Under the pieces are notes generated by a model. That model did not search any database and had not been told where the DNA came from. It saw nothing but the letters and a program-made list of their open reading frames with translations. A program made the position numbers and the translations under genes. This document shows, piece by piece, positions 50,308-59,282 of a stretch of 64,000 nucleotides of DNA. The DNA is from Sedimentimonas flavescens. GTDB lineage: Bacteria; Pseudomonadota; Alphaproteobacteria; Rhodobacterales; Rhodobacteraceae. How positions within the stretch are numbered: position 1 is the stretch's first letter; the number at the start of each line of letters is the position of its first letter. The DNA is taken from contig NZ_JAHVAI010000010.1 of NCBI RefSeq assembly GCF_019264375.1, positions 62,001 through 126,000 on the forward strand, in the 5' to 3' direction.

Positions 50308-51786
50308 ATGCTCGATACCAATACCGATCTCAAATCCCTGCTCAAGGACCCCTCGCTGCTGGCCACCAAGGCCTATGTCGCCGGCGAGTGGATCGACGCC
50401 GATGACGGCGCCACCTTCGAGGTGACCAACCCCGCCCGTGGCGACGTGATCTGCTCCGTGCCCGACCTGTCGCGCGCCGAGACCGCCCGCGCTATCGAGG
50501 CCGCTCAGGTCGCGATGAAAGACTGGGCCGCACGCACCGGCAAGGAACGTGCCGCGATCATGCGCAAGTGGTTCGAGCTGATGATGGCGAACCAGGAAGA
50601 CCTCGCGCTGATCCTGACCGCCGAGATGGGCAAGCCCCTGCCCGAAGCGCGCGGCGAGATTGCCTATGGCGCCTCGTTCATCGAATGGTTCGGCGAAGAG
50701 GCCAAGCGCATCTACGGCGAAACCATCCCCGGCCACATGCGCGACAAGCGCATTCAGGTGATCAAGCAGCCGATCGGCGTCGTGGGTTCGATCACGCCGT
50801 GGAACTTCCCCAACGCCATGATCACGCGCAAGGCCGGCCCGGCGATCGCCGTGGGCTGCGGCTTTGTCTGCCGTCCGGCCTCGGAGACCCCGCTCTCGGC
50901 GCTGGCGATGGCGGTTCTGGGCGAACGCGCGGGCCTGCCCAAGGGCATCATGTCGGTCGTGACCTCGTCGCGCGCCTCGGACATCGGCAAGGAGTTCTGC
51001 GAGAACCACGCCGTGCGCAAGCTGACCTTCACCGGCTCGACCGAAGTGGGCCGCATCCTGCTGCGCCAGGCCGCCGATCAGGTCATGAAATGCTCGATGG
51101 AACTGGGCGGCAACGCGCCCTTCATCGTGTTCGACGACGCCGATCTGGATGCGGCGGTCGAGGGCGCGATGATGTCCAAGTTCCGCAACAACGGCCAGAC
51201 CTGCGTCTGCGCCAACCGCATCTACGTGCAGGCCGGTGTCTATGACGCCTTCGCCGAAAAGCTGGCCGCTGCAGTGCGCAAGCTGAACGTGGGCGACGGG
51301 CTGAACGAGGGTATCACCACCGGTCCGCTGATCTCGGACAAGGCCGTGGCCAAGGTCGAGGAGCACATCGCCGACGCGCTCAAGGGCGGCGGCAAGGTCG
51401 TGGCCGGCGGCGTGCGCCACGCGCTTGGCGGCACTTTCTTCGAGCCGACCGTCGTCACCGGCGTCACGCAGGACATGAAGGTCGCGACCGAGGAAACCTT
51501 TGGCCCCGTTGCACCGCTGTTCCGCTTCGAAACCGAGGAAGAGGTGGTCGAGAAAGCCAACGCCACGATCTTCGGTCTGGCGTCCTATTTCTACGCCCGC
51601 GACATCGGCCGCATCACCCGCGTGCAGGAAGGCCTCGAATACGGGATCGTCGGCGTCAACACCGGCATCATCTCGACCGAGGTTGCCCCCTTCGGTGGCG
51701 TCAAGCAGTCGGGCCTGGGCCGCGAAGGCTCGCACCACGGCTGCGAGGACTACCTCGAAATGAAGTACATCTGCCTGTCGATCTGA
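50308..51786 (+). CDS. gabD: NAD(P)-dependent succinate-semialdehyde dehydrogenase
   Basis: This 492-residue aldehyde dehydrogenase of the GabD class oxidises succinate semialdehyde to succinate. The catalytic Glu lies in ELGGNAPFIVFD and the Cys in NNGQTCVCANR. The C-terminal motif GLEYGIVGVN is characteristic of GabD. It is separated from the P1 gene by 131 bases and has its own GGGAGGA ribosome-binding site, and it ends in a strong terminator. It may be expressed alone. It could also serve the upstream catabolic cluster. Confidence 0.93.
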   Translation: MLDTNTDLKSLLKDPSLLATKAYVAGEWIDADDGATFEVTNPARGDVICSVPDLSRAETARAIEAAQVAMKDWAARTGKERAAIMRKWFELMMANQEDLALILTAEMGKPLPEARGEIAYGASFIEWFGEEAKRIYGETIPGHMRDKRIQVIKQPIGVVGSITPWNFPNAMITRKAGPAIAVGCGFVCRPASETPLSALAMAVLGERAGLPKGIMSVVTSSRASDIGKEFCENHAVRKLTFTGSTEVGRILLRQAADQVMKCSMELGGNAPFIVFDDADLDAAVEGAMMSKFRNNGQTCVCANRIYVQAGVYDAFAEKLAAAVRKLNVGDGLNEGITTGPLISDKAVAKVEEHIADALKGGGKVVAGGVRHALGGTFFEPTVVTGVTQDMKVATEETFGPVAPLFRFETEEEVVEKANATIFGLASYFYARDIGRITRVQEGLEYGIVGVNTGIISTEVAPFGGVKQSGLGREGSHHGCEDYLEMKYICLSI

Positions 51787-51804
51787 CGACTGGCAAAGCG
51801 ACGC

Positions 51805-51830
51805 AAGGCGGCCTTCGGGCCGCCTTTTTT
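51805..51830 (+). terminator. Rho-independent terminator of gabD
   Basis: AAGGCGGCC-TTCG-GGCCGCCTT (51805-51826) is a 9-bp stem with a stable tetraloop followed by TTTT. It starts 19 bases after the stop. Confidence 0.95.
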
Positions 51831-51845
51831 CATGCCTGCCCTGCA

Positions 51846-51872
51846 AAGAAAAAGGCCGCCCGAGGGGCGGCC
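51846..51872 (-). terminator. Rho-independent terminator of trcR
   Basis: On the minus strand GGCCGCCC and GGGCGGCC form an 8-bp stem (51872-51854) followed by a T-run ending near 51849. With the gabD terminator it makes a back-to-back pair. Confidence 0.85.
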
Positions 51873-51894
51873 CTTGCGTTCGTGGGGGCGAGGA

Positions 51895-52650
51895 TCACTT
51901 GTCCTCGTCTTCCTCGTCATCGTCATCGCCATGCGGCAGGTTGAAGAAGCTGTCCGCATTCGAGAAGTCCTTGGGCTCGGCCTTCTCCTCATCGCCACCA
52001 CCCAGGGTGAAGTTCTCCAGCCCTGCGATCGCGGTCGGCAGGCGCGGCTCGGTCGCCATGCCAAGCGACTGCTCGGTCGAGACCAGCTTGCGGCGCTCGT
52101 CATCGCTCATCACGCCGTCGGCCGCGCGCTTCTTGGCGGCTTTCTGCACCTCGGAATCCAGTTCCGACTGGCGGCAAAGGCCAAGCGCGACCGGGTCGAT
52201 CGCGGTCATGTTCTGGATGTTCCAGTGCGTGCGTTCGCGGATCGAGGCGATGGTCGGCTTGGTGGTGCCCACCAGACGCGCGATCTGCGCATCAGCGAGT
52301 TCGGGGTGGAACTTGACCAGCCACAGGATCGCGTTCGGGCGGTCCTGACGCTTGGACAGCGGGGTGTAGCGCGGGCCACGGCGCTTGTCCTCGCCCACGG
52401 CAGCGGCGTTGAACTTCAGACGCAGCTTGTAGCCGGGGTCTGCCTCGCCCTTGTCGATTTCTTTCTGGTCGAGCTGGTTCGAGGCGATCGGGTCAAAACC
52501 CTTCACGCCAGCGGCCACGTCGCCATCGGCAATGCCCTGCACTTCAAGTTCGTGCATCCCGCAGAAATCCGCGATCTGCTTGAAGGTCAGCGTCGTGTTG
52601 TCCACCAGCCAAACGGCGGTCGCCTTGGACATCAGGGGCTTGTTCGTCAT
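51895..52650 (-). CDS. trcR: DUF1013 family cell-cycle transcriptional regulator TrcR
   Basis: The 251-residue protein is conserved across alphaproteobacteria (DUF1013, named TrcR). The N-terminal start MTNKPLMSKATAVWLVDNTT and an HTH-like region around residues 105-140 (IARLVGTTKPTIASIRERTH) are typical. Family members associate with RNA polymerase and influence cell-cycle genes. The last 35 residues are very acidic (many Asp/Glu), a possible unfolded tail. ATG 52650 has an AGGA at good spacing; an ATG three codons upstream is an alternative. Confidence 0.9.
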   Translation of the reverse strand: MTNKPLMSKATAVWLVDNTTLTFKQIADFCGMHELEVQGIADGDVAAGVKGFDPIASNQLDQKEIDKGEADPGYKLRLKFNAAAVGEDKRRGPRYTPLSKRQDRPNAILWLVKFHPELADAQIARLVGTTKPTIASIRERTHWNIQNMTAIDPVALGLCRQSELDSEVQKAAKKRAADGVMSDDERRKLVSTEQSLGMATEPRLPTAIAGLENFTLGGGDEEKAEPKDFSNADSFFNLPHGDDDDEEDEDK

Positions 52651-52781
52651 CGGAGCCATCCTTTACAAATCTCTCCCGTGCCGAGAAACCGGCTGCGGCC
52701 CAGGTCATTCCCGGCCGCGGTCCATTTCTGGTGGGGAATTGAGCCGTATATAGTGCCGAAAACGTCCGGAGAAAAGAGAAA

Positions 52782-53417
52782 ATGAAGCGATTCGCGCTGG
52801 CCTGCCTGATGCTTTGGCCACTGAGTGCGCTGGCCGAGGGCGAACGGGCGGGCGATTTCGACTATTACCTGCTGTCGCTCTCATGGGCGCCGGGCTGGTG
52901 CGCGACCGATGGCGCGAGCCGCGACGTCGCGCAATGCGATCCGGCGAATGACGCGACCTTCGTGCTGCACGGCCTCTGGCCGCAATATGAAACCGGCTGG
53001 CCCAGCTATTGCCGCACCACCGCCCGCGATCCCTCGCGCGCGCAATCGGCGGCGATGGAGGATGTGATGGGCTCGGATGGCGCGGCCTGGTATCAGTGGA
53101 AAAAACACGGCCGCTGCGCGGGGTTGAGCGCCGAGGATTATTACGCCACCGCCCGCGCGGCCTATGAGAGCGTGACGATCCCCGAGGTCTTCTCGCGCCT
53201 GGACCGTGACATCCGCCTGCCCGCAAGCGTGGTCGAAGAGGCCTTCCTTGAGGCCAACCCAGATCTGTCCCGCGACCAGATCACCATCACCTGCAAATCG
53301 GGGCGGATTCAGGAGGCACGTATCTGCCTGACCAAAGACCTTGAGCCCCGCAGATGCGGCAGGGATACGATCCGCGACTGCACCATGCGGGACGCGCTGA
53401 TGGAGGCGGTGCGTTAA
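52782..53417 (+). CDS. Secreted ribonuclease T2 family protein
   Basis: The 211-residue protein has a signal peptide (MKRFALACLMLWPLSALA). Both conserved active-site segments of RNase T2 are present: CAS1 as FVLHGLWPQ (near residue 65) and CAS2 as YQWKKHGRC (near residue 105), each with its catalytic His. The usual Glu of CAS2 (HEWxKHG) is replaced here by Gln, which may reduce activity. These enzymes degrade single-stranded RNA in the periplasm. Its TAA overlaps the stop of the convergent gene through TTAA. Confidence 0.9.
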   Translation: MKRFALACLMLWPLSALAEGERAGDFDYYLLSLSWAPGWCATDGASRDVAQCDPANDATFVLHGLWPQYETGWPSYCRTTARDPSRAQSAAMEDVMGSDGAAWYQWKKHGRCAGLSAEDYYATARAAYESVTIPEVFSRLDRDIRLPASVVEEAFLEANPDLSRDQITITCKSGRIQEARICLTKDLEPRRCGRDTIRDCTMRDALMEAVR

Positions 53418-54400
53418 CGCACCTTCAGCACGATCTTGCCGATATGGGCGTTGCTTTCCATGCGGGCATGGGCGGCGGCAGCCTCGGCCAGCGGGTATTC
53501 GCTGTCATGGATCACCCGCAGCTTGCCCGCGTCGATCATCGGCCAGACCCGGTCGCGCAGTTGTGCCGCAATCTCGGCCTTGGCGGCGTCTGATTGCGGG
53601 CGCAGGGTCGAGCCGGTGATCGTCAGCCGCCGCAGCATCACCTGGGCAAAGTTGATCTCGGCCTTCGGGCTTTCGAGGAACGCGATGAAGACCATCCGCC
53701 CGTCATCCGCCATCGCCTTGATATTGCGCGCGATATAGCTGCCGCCGACCATGTCGAGGATCAGGTCGGCCCCACCCTCGGCGCGCAGCAGCTCAACGAA
53801 ATCCTGCTCTCGGTAGTTGATCGCCGTGGCGCCCAGATCGGCGCAGGCCGCGCATTTCTCGGTTGAACCGGCGGTGGCAAAGACCCGCGCGCCAAGCGCC
53901 GAGGCGATCTGGATCGCCGTCGTGCCGATACCGGATGAGCCACCATGCACCAAGAACCGTTCGCCCGCCTTCAGCCCGCCGCGCATGACGATGTTGGACC
54001 AGACGGTGAAGCAGGTCTCGGGCAGGCAGGCGGCATCGCGTAGACTGACACCCATGGGCACCGACAGCGCATGGGCGGCAGGCGTTACGACATACTCGGC
54101 ATAACCGCCGCCGGGCAGCAGCGCACAGACCGGATCACCCACCTGCCAACCCGCGACATCGGGCCCAAGGGCCGCCACGCGCCCTGAACACTCCAACCCC
54201 GGCAGGTCCGAGGCACCGGGGGGCGCCTTGTAGGCGCCCGCGCGCTGCAAGGCATCGGGGCGGTTTACGCCCGCATAGGCCACCTCGATCAGGATCTCGC
54301 CCGGCCCCGGCATCGGCACGGCGCGCGTCGTGGTCTTGAGCACCTCGGGGCCGCCCGGAGCGGTGATCTCAACCGCCGTCATCATCTGCGCCAAAGTCAT
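53414..54400 (-). CDS. NAD(P)H-quinone oxidoreductase (zinc-free MDR, PIG3 type)
   Basis: This 328-residue medium-chain dehydrogenase/reductase has the NADPH-binding segment FLVHGGSSGIGTTAIQIASALG and no zinc-ligand cysteines in the usual positions. It fits the quinone reductase subfamily containing human PIG3. The N-terminus EILIEVAYAGVNRPDALQRAG is typical. Its ATG overlaps the COQ9 stop by four bases, hinting at a shared role around quinones. The stop overlaps that of RNase T2. Confidence 0.9.
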   Translation of the reverse strand: MTLAQMMTAVEITAPGGPEVLKTTTRAVPMPGPGEILIEVAYAGVNRPDALQRAGAYKAPPGASDLPGLECSGRVAALGPDVAGWQVGDPVCALLPGGGYAEYVVTPAAHALSVPMGVSLRDAACLPETCFTVWSNIVMRGGLKAGERFLVHGGSSGIGTTAIQIASALGARVFATAGSTEKCAACADLGATAINYREQDFVELLRAEGGADLILDMVGGSYIARNIKAMADDGRMVFIAFLESPKAEINFAQVMLRRLTITGSTLRPQSDAAKAEIAAQLRDRVWPMIDAGKLRVIHDSEYPLAEAAAAHARMESNAHIGKIVLKVR

Positions 54401-55068
54401 TTATCGCCTCCCGTCCGGCCCGGCAGATCCGGCGCCGTGGGGGCCCTCAGCGACCCCAGAAAATCCTTCACCAGGGGCAAGCCCATGACCTTACCCTTGA
54501 CCTTCTCGAACTGCATCACGTTCTCGATCCGATGATCGAGGAACTCGCGCGTCTCGCGGTGATCCTCGCTCTCGTCGCCCAACCAGAAGAGCACCGTCGC
54601 CGAATAGACACCCGACAGCGTCATGCGCTTGGTGTACCAGTTGAAATCCTCGCTCGTGTCGCCAAGCGCGCGCCAGATCCGGTCAGTTGTCTCCCAGATC
54701 AGCTTGCTGCCCGTCGCCGCGTGCTGCGGCAGGGCGAAGAGCGCTGCCCCCCTGCGCACCATCTCGCGGTCGACCACCTCTAGGCGCAGCCGCACCGCGG
54801 CGGCGATCTTGTCGCGAAACTTGAACCCGGTGAAATCGGCCGCGGTAATCGCGGCCTCCATCGCACGGTCACCCGCGCGGTGATAGGCTACCGCCAGATC
54901 GACCGCTCCACGCGGGCAGACCACACGCGCCAACCCCGGATCAACCCCCAGATCGGCGACCGCAGCCTTGAACGCAGGCTCCGACCAGCCATCGAAGGGC
55001 ACGTGCGGCTCGATCGCGGCAAGCAGTTCGGCCTGTAGCCGATCCACGTCCAAATGGTCGTTTTTCAT
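54397..55068 (-). CDS. COQ9 family protein (ubiquinone biosynthesis)
   Basis: The 223-residue protein belongs to the COQ9 family, which binds lipids and supports ubiquinone (coenzyme Q) synthesis in alphaproteobacteria and mitochondria. Recognisable regions are HVPFDGWSEPAFKAAVADLG, then GDTSEDFNWYTKRMTLSGVY with the conserved WYTKR, and VLFWLGDESEDH. ATG 55068 was chosen over an extended frame (to 55200) because the family begins with the short acidic helix. It is divergent from rpsU and leads into the quinone oxidoreductase gene. Confidence 0.92.
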   Translation of the reverse strand: MKNDHLDVDRLQAELLAAIEPHVPFDGWSEPAFKAAVADLGVDPGLARVVCPRGAVDLAVAYHRAGDRAMEAAITAADFTGFKFRDKIAAAVRLRLEVVDREMVRRGAALFALPQHAATGSKLIWETTDRIWRALGDTSEDFNWYTKRMTLSGVYSATVLFWLGDESEDHRETREFLDHRIENVMQFEKVKGKVMGLPLVKDFLGSLRAPTAPDLPGRTGGDK

Positions 55069-55161
55069 GGAGTTTTTCCTTCCGCGCGGGCAGTAGACAA
55101 AGCGGGGCTTCCCTGCTATATGGCCGCTTCCTGCACTCTGATGCAACTCTAACTTAGGAAG

Positions 55162-55174
55162 GTGGTGACACCAC
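55162..55174 (+). promoter_or_regulatory. Hairpin between Shine-Dalgarno and start codon of rpsU
   Basis: GTGGT (55162-55166) and ACCAC (55170-55174) form a 5-bp stem with a GAC loop, directly touching the ATG at 55175. The purine-rich AGGAAGG lies just upstream, so the spacing to ATG is 12-13 bases unless the hairpin folds it away. The leader may control S21 output. Confidence 0.5.
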
Positions 55175-55381
55175 ATGCAGGTCAGCGTTCGCGACAACAA
55201 CGTCGAACAGGCGCTTCGTGCTCTGAAGAAAAAACTTCAGCGCGAGGGGGTTTTCCGTGAAATGAAGCTCAAGCAGCATTTCGAGAAGCCTTCGGTTAAG
55301 AAAGCGCGCGAGAAAGCTGAAGCCGTCCGTCGTGCCCGTAAACTGGCACGCAAGAAGGCCCAGCGTGAAGGCGCTCTCTAA
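55175..55381 (+). CDS. rpsU: 30S ribosomal protein S21
   Basis: The 68-residue basic protein is S21, which helps mRNA recruitment on the 30S subunit. It has the typical start [20 protein letters not shown] and a long basic helix ending [14 protein letters not shown]. The start is fixed by the family N-terminus. It is divergent from COQ9 and has its own terminator. Confidence 0.97.
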   Translation: MQVSVRDNNVEQALRALKKKLQREGVFREMKLKQHFEKPSVKKAREKAEAVRRARKLARKKAQREGAL

Positions 55382-55417
55382 GCTCCTGAAAATGCTGGCG
55401 GTTTATCCGCACCGATC

Positions 55418-55449
55418 AACCCCCGTGGCCCGGCCATCGGGGGTTTTTT
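55418..55449 (+). terminator. Rho-independent terminator of rpsU
   Basis: AACCCCCG (55418-55425) and CGGGGGTT (55438-55445) form an 8-bp stem around a 12-base loop that holds a further GGCC-GGCC pairing, followed by TTTT. Confidence 0.9.
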
Positions 55450-55507
55450 GGTTCTCACGCGGTCGTGAATTGCGCTTGTGTCGCGGCCGCACTCAGGGTT
55501 CCGCATC

Positions 55508-56956
55508 ATGCCCGATTTCGGCCCCGTCTTTCATCATCTAGGCCTTATTCTGCTGGCGCTCGGGGTCACCATGCTCGCCCCCGCCGGGCTGGACCTGTCG
55601 CTTTCCGATCCGAACTGGGCGCAGGTCTTCGAAGCCGCGATCATAACGATTCTCTTCGGTGCGCTGCTGGCGCTTGCCTCGCGGGTGGATCGCGGCAAGG
55701 GGCTGACGCTGCGCCAGGCCTACCTGCTGACCGCTGCGATCTGGTTGATCGTTCCGGCCTTCGGCGCGCTGCCCTTCATCCTGGGCAAGCCCGATGTCAG
55801 CTATGCCGATGCCTATTTCGAGGCCGTCTCTGGCATCACCACCACCGGTTACACCGTGTTCGTCAAGCTTGAGGAACTGCCAAGATCGGTCGTGCTGTGG
55901 CGAGGTATGCTGAATTGGACGGGCGGACTGGGCATCGCCTTCGTCGCGATGATTTTTCTGCCGGTCATGCGTATCGGCGGGATGCGCTATTTCCAGACGG
56001 AAGGCTTCGACACGCTTGGCAAGGTGCTGCCGCGCGCCCGCGATATCGCGATCTCGCTGCTGCAGATCTACACGGGCCTGACGATCCTGTGCGCGCTGAT
56101 CTTTCTGCTCTGCGGGATGCCGGTGCTCGATGCGGTGGTCCACGCCATGGCGGCGATCGCGACGGGTGGCTTTGGCACCTATGACGCGAACTTCGCGATC
56201 TGGTCGCCCGCAGCGCAATATGCAGGCCTCGTCTTCATGCTTCTGGGCGCGATGCCCTACATCCGTTTCTTCCAGCTGATGCAGGGACAGCCCAAGCCGC
56301 TCTGGCGCGACTCGCAAGTGCGCGCCTTCCTGCGCTGGTTCGTCTATTTCTGCGTGATGATGTCGGCCTATCGCGCGGTCCGCGAAGATACCTCATTCGA
56401 GCAGATCTTCCGCGAAACCGCGTTCAACTTCGCCTCGGTGCTGACCGGCACCGGCTTCGGCGTTTCCGGGATCGAGACCTGGGGGCCCTTCGCGCTGGTC
56501 CTGGCCTTCCTGCTGGGCTTGGTGGGCGGCTGCACGGGGTCCAGCTCGGGCGCGCTTTCGGTGTTTCGGGTGCAGATCGTGCTGGCAGCCATCGGCACCA
56601 GTGTGCGGCAGCTTCACTCCCCCCATCGGGTTATTCAGCCGCGCTACGATAGCAAGGCGCTGGATGAAACCACGCTTTACCCACTGATGCTGCATGTCAC
56701 CGGCTATATCCTGACGCTTGGCGTGCTCTCGGTCGCGATGTCCATGGCCGGGGTTGATCTGACCTCGGCGCTGTTCGCGATCTGGGGCTGCATCGGCAAT
56801 ATCGGTTTCGGCATCGGGCCGATGGTCACGCGCACCGGAACCATGGTCGATTTCAACGACACGGCGACCTGGCTGATGACGCTGGCGATGCTGCTGGGGC
56901 GGCTTGGCTTGCTGGCAATCCTGGTCTTGGCCCTGCCGCGCTTCTGGCGCGACTAG
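55508..56956 (+). CDS. TrkH family potassium uptake protein
   Basis: This 482-residue potassium channel subunit has about ten membrane helices. Four pore loops with TrkH selectivity-filter glycines are visible: SGITTTGYTVF, AIATGGFGTYDA, VLTGTGFGVSG and GCIGNIGFGIG. It would need a cytosolic TrkA gating subunit, which is not in the window. ATG 55508 was chosen over an upstream Met that adds ten residues. Its TAG overlaps the stop of the convergent regulator gene through CTAG. Confidence 0.93.
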   Translation: MPDFGPVFHHLGLILLALGVTMLAPAGLDLSLSDPNWAQVFEAAIITILFGALLALASRVDRGKGLTLRQAYLLTAAIWLIVPAFGALPFILGKPDVSYADAYFEAVSGITTTGYTVFVKLEELPRSVVLWRGMLNWTGGLGIAFVAMIFLPVMRIGGMRYFQTEGFDTLGKVLPRARDIAISLLQIYTGLTILCALIFLLCGMPVLDAVVHAMAAIATGGFGTYDANFAIWSPAAQYAGLVFMLLGAMPYIRFFQLMQGQPKPLWRDSQVRAFLRWFVYFCVMMSAYRAVREDTSFEQIFRETAFNFASVLTGTGFGVSGIETWGPFALVLAFLLGLVGGCTGSSSGALSVFRVQIVLAAIGTSVRQLHSPHRVIQPRYDSKALDETTLYPLMLHVTGYILTLGVLSVAMSMAGVDLTSALFAIWGCIGNIGFGIGPMVTRTGTMVDFNDTATWLMTLAMLLGRLGLLAILVLALPRFWRD

Positions 56957-57411
56957 ACGGGCAGGGCAGTGGTCTTGAAGACCGTGCGCAACGCAAAGCT
57001 CGACTGCATCCCCTGCACGCCCGGCAGCCGCGCCAGCTTGGCGCGGTGTATGCGCGCGAAATCCTCGGTATCCTCGGCCACGACCTTCAGCAGGTAATCG
57101 GCCGAGCCCGCCATCAGGTGGCATTCCAGCACGTCGGGGATTTTCTTGACCTCGCGTTCGAAGGCCTCAAGCACCTCATCGGCCTGCCCCGATAGGGTGA
57201 TCTCGACAAAGACCGTTGTCGGACGCCCGAGTTTGCGGGTATCGAGCAGCGCCACGTAATCGCGGATATAGCCGTCCTCCTCCAGCCGCTGCACCCGGCG
57301 ATGGCAGGCCGAAGCCGAGAGATTCACCCGCTCGGACAGTTCCGCATTCGAGATGCGGCCCTGCTTTTGCAGCACGGTCAAGATTCGGCGATCTGTGGCG
57401 TCAAGCGTCAT
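56953..57411 (-). CDS. Lrp/AsnC family transcriptional regulator
   Basis: The 152-residue regulator has an N-terminal HTH (LDATDRRILTVLQKQGRISN, AELSERVNLSASACHRRVQR) and a C-terminal RAM ligand-binding domain (residues 65-150). It is divergent from alanine dehydrogenase across 150 bases, which strongly suggests it controls ald in response to an amino acid such as alanine. ATG 57411 is followed upstream by GGAGAA and a palindrome; a TTG start at 57435 was rejected. Confidence 0.92.
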   Translation of the reverse strand: MTLDATDRRILTVLQKQGRISNAELSERVNLSASACHRRVQRLEEDGYIRDYVALLDTRKLGRPTTVFVEITLSGQADEVLEAFEREVKKIPDVLECHLMAGSADYLLKVVAEDTEDFARIHRAKLARLPGVQGMQSSFALRTVFKTTALPV

Positions 57412-57412
57412 G

Positions 57413-57422
57413 ATTGCGCAAT
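57413..57422 (-). promoter_or_regulatory. Palindrome ATTGCGCAAT beside the Lrp start codon
   Basis: ATTGCGCAAT is a perfect 10-base palindrome two bases upstream of the regulator ATG. A matching half-site ATTGCG recurs at 57498-57503, nearer to ald. It is a possible operator for autoregulation. Confidence 0.4.
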
Positions 57423-57561
57423 TTTCTCCGGCCAAAATGGCGTTAATCCGAACATATCATCGGAAATAGCCCAAAATCGCAACAGGAATTCAATACAATT
57501 GCGGCGAAAAGCGCGCAGGATTGTCCGCATACAGATCGCGATGATCTAGGGAGGATACCAA

Positions 57562-58680
57562 ATGAAAATCGGATGCGTGCGCGAAATCAAGCCGCAAGAA
57601 TTCCGCGTGGGCATGACGCCGGGCGCGGCCACCGAGGCCGTTGCGAACGGCCATGAAGTGCTGATCGAGGCTGGCGCGGGCATGGGCTCGGGCTTCGCAG
57701 ATGCCGACTATGTCGACGCGGGCGCCCAGATCCTGCCGGACGCCGCTGCCGTCTTTGCCGAAGCCGACATGATCGTGAAGGTCAAGGAGCCGCAGGCTGT
57801 CGAGCGTGCCATGCTGCGCCCCGGCCAGATCCTGTTCACCTACCTGCACCTGGCCCCCGATCCGGAGCAGACCAAGGACCTGATCAAATCGGGTGCCACC
57901 TGCATCGCCTATGAAACCGTGACCGACCGCAACGGCGGCCTGCCGCTGCTGGCGCCGATGTCCGAGGTTGCGGGCAAGCTGGCCCCGCAGGTCGGCGCCT
58001 ACACCCTGCAAAAGGCCAATGGCGGCCGCGGAGTGCTGATGGGCGGCGTTCCGGGCGTTGCCCCGGCCAAGGTCGTCGTGATCGGCGGCGGCGTTGTGGG
58101 CACCCATGCGGCCCGCGTGGCTGCCGGGATGGGCGCCGATGTGACCGTTCTCGACCGCTCGCTGCCGCGCCTGCGCCAGCTTGACGACATGTTCGGTAAG
58201 ACCTTCCGCACCGCCTATTCGAGCCGCGCCACCACGGCCGAGCTTGTCTCGCAGGCCGATATGGTCATCGGCGCCGTGCTGATCCCGGGCGCCGCCGCGC
58301 CCAAGCTGGTGACGCGCGACATGCTCAAGACCATGAAGCCCGGCGCGGTCATCGTCGATGTCGCGATCGACCAGGGCGGCTGCTGCGAGACCTCGCACGC
58401 CACCACCCACCAGGACCCGATCTACGAAGTCGATGGCGTGATGCACTACTGCGTGGCGAACATGCCGGGCGCGGTTGCCCGTACCTCGACGCTGGCGCTT
58501 GGCAACGCGACGCTGCCCTTTATGCTGGCGCTGGCGAACAAGGGCTGGAAGCAGGCCTGCTACGAAGACCCGCATCTGCTGGCCGGTCTGAACGTGCACG
58601 CGGGCCACATCACCTGCCCGCCGGTGGGCGAGGCGCTCGGGATGCCGTTCATCACCGCGCACGAGGCGCTGTCCGTCTAA
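57562..58680 (+). CDS. ald: Alanine dehydrogenase
   Basis: This 372-residue NAD-dependent enzyme interconverts L-alanine and pyruvate plus ammonium. It starts [20 protein letters not shown], with the pyruvate/alanine binding Arg and Lys region, and has the NAD-binding motif [20 protein letters not shown]. The catalytic His and Asp lie in the typical [12 protein letters not shown]-like and LHLAPD segments. A GGGAGGA precedes the ATG. It is likely regulated by the divergent Lrp-type gene. Confidence 0.96.
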   Translation: MKIGCVREIKPQEFRVGMTPGAATEAVANGHEVLIEAGAGMGSGFADADYVDAGAQILPDAAAVFAEADMIVKVKEPQAVERAMLRPGQILFTYLHLAPDPEQTKDLIKSGATCIAYETVTDRNGGLPLLAPMSEVAGKLAPQVGAYTLQKANGGRGVLMGGVPGVAPAKVVVIGGGVVGTHAARVAAGMGADVTVLDRSLPRLRQLDDMFGKTFRTAYSSRATTAELVSQADMVIGAVLIPGAAAPKLVTRDMLKTMKPGAVIVDVAIDQGGCCETSHATTHQDPIYEVDGVMHYCVANMPGAVARTSTLALGNATLPFMLALANKGWKQACYEDPHLLAGLNVHAGHITCPPVGEALGMPFITAHEALSV

Positions 58681-58684
58681 GCGA

Positions 58685-58712
58685 AAGGCCCGGTCGAAAG
58701 ACCGGGCCTTTT
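58685..58712 (+). terminator. Rho-independent terminator of ald
   Basis: AAGGCCCGGTC-GAAA-GACCGGGCCTT (58685-58710) is an 11-bp perfect stem with a GAAA tetraloop, followed by TT. It begins four bases after the stop. Confidence 0.95.
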
Positions 58713-58733
58713 CCATTCTGCGATCCGAGTGGC

Positions 58734-59156
58734 TTACTTTTGCAGCGCGTCGCGGATTTGCATCAGAACCTCCAACTCGGTCGGGCCCGCGGGCGCGGCC
58801 GGCGCGGGTTCCTCGGGCGCGGCGGCCGCGTCCTTGATGCGGTTGACCGCCTTGACCAGCAGGAACACCACGAAGGCGATAATCAGGAAGTTGATGACCG
58901 CCGTGAAGAAGGCGCCATAGGCGAAGACGGGCGCACCGGCTTCGCGCGCCGCAGCCAGCGACGGGAACTCACCCTCGCCCAGATTCACGAAGAGATTGGA
59001 GAAGTCGAGCCCGCCGGTGACAACCCCGATGATCGGGTTGATCAGGTCCGAGACCAGCGAAGTCACGATCGCGGTAAAAGCCGCGCCGATGATGATACCG
59101 ACGGCCATGTCCATGACATTGCCCTTGGCGATGAAATTCTTGAACTCTTTGATCAT
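58734..59156 (-). CDS. mscL: Large-conductance mechanosensitive channel
   Basis: This 140-residue inner-membrane channel opens under membrane tension to release solutes after osmotic downshock. It has the N-terminal amphipathic start [20 protein letters not shown], helix 1 ([19 protein letters not shown]), a periplasmic loop, helix 2 ([19 protein letters not shown]) and a cytosolic helix. A short Pro/Ala-rich link separates the last two. Only this part of a larger open frame (to 59687) is coding. Confidence 0.96.
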   Translation of the reverse strand: MIKEFKNFIAKGNVMDMAVGIIIGAAFTAIVTSLVSDLINPIIGVVTGGLDFSNLFVNLGEGEFPSLAAAREAGAPVFAYGAFFTAVINFLIIAFVVFLLVKAVNRIKDAAAAPEEPAPAAPAGPTELEVLMQIRDALQK

Positions 59157-59282
59157 TTCTTGCCCCTGAACAGTGCCGCGTCGTTTGGTCGCGACCCGTA
59201 AGGGGTAGCATGATTCCAAACCGACTGCATCTTTACCGTAGGGGGAATTTCGCACGTCACATCCCCGCGTCAGGAGGTTTTC

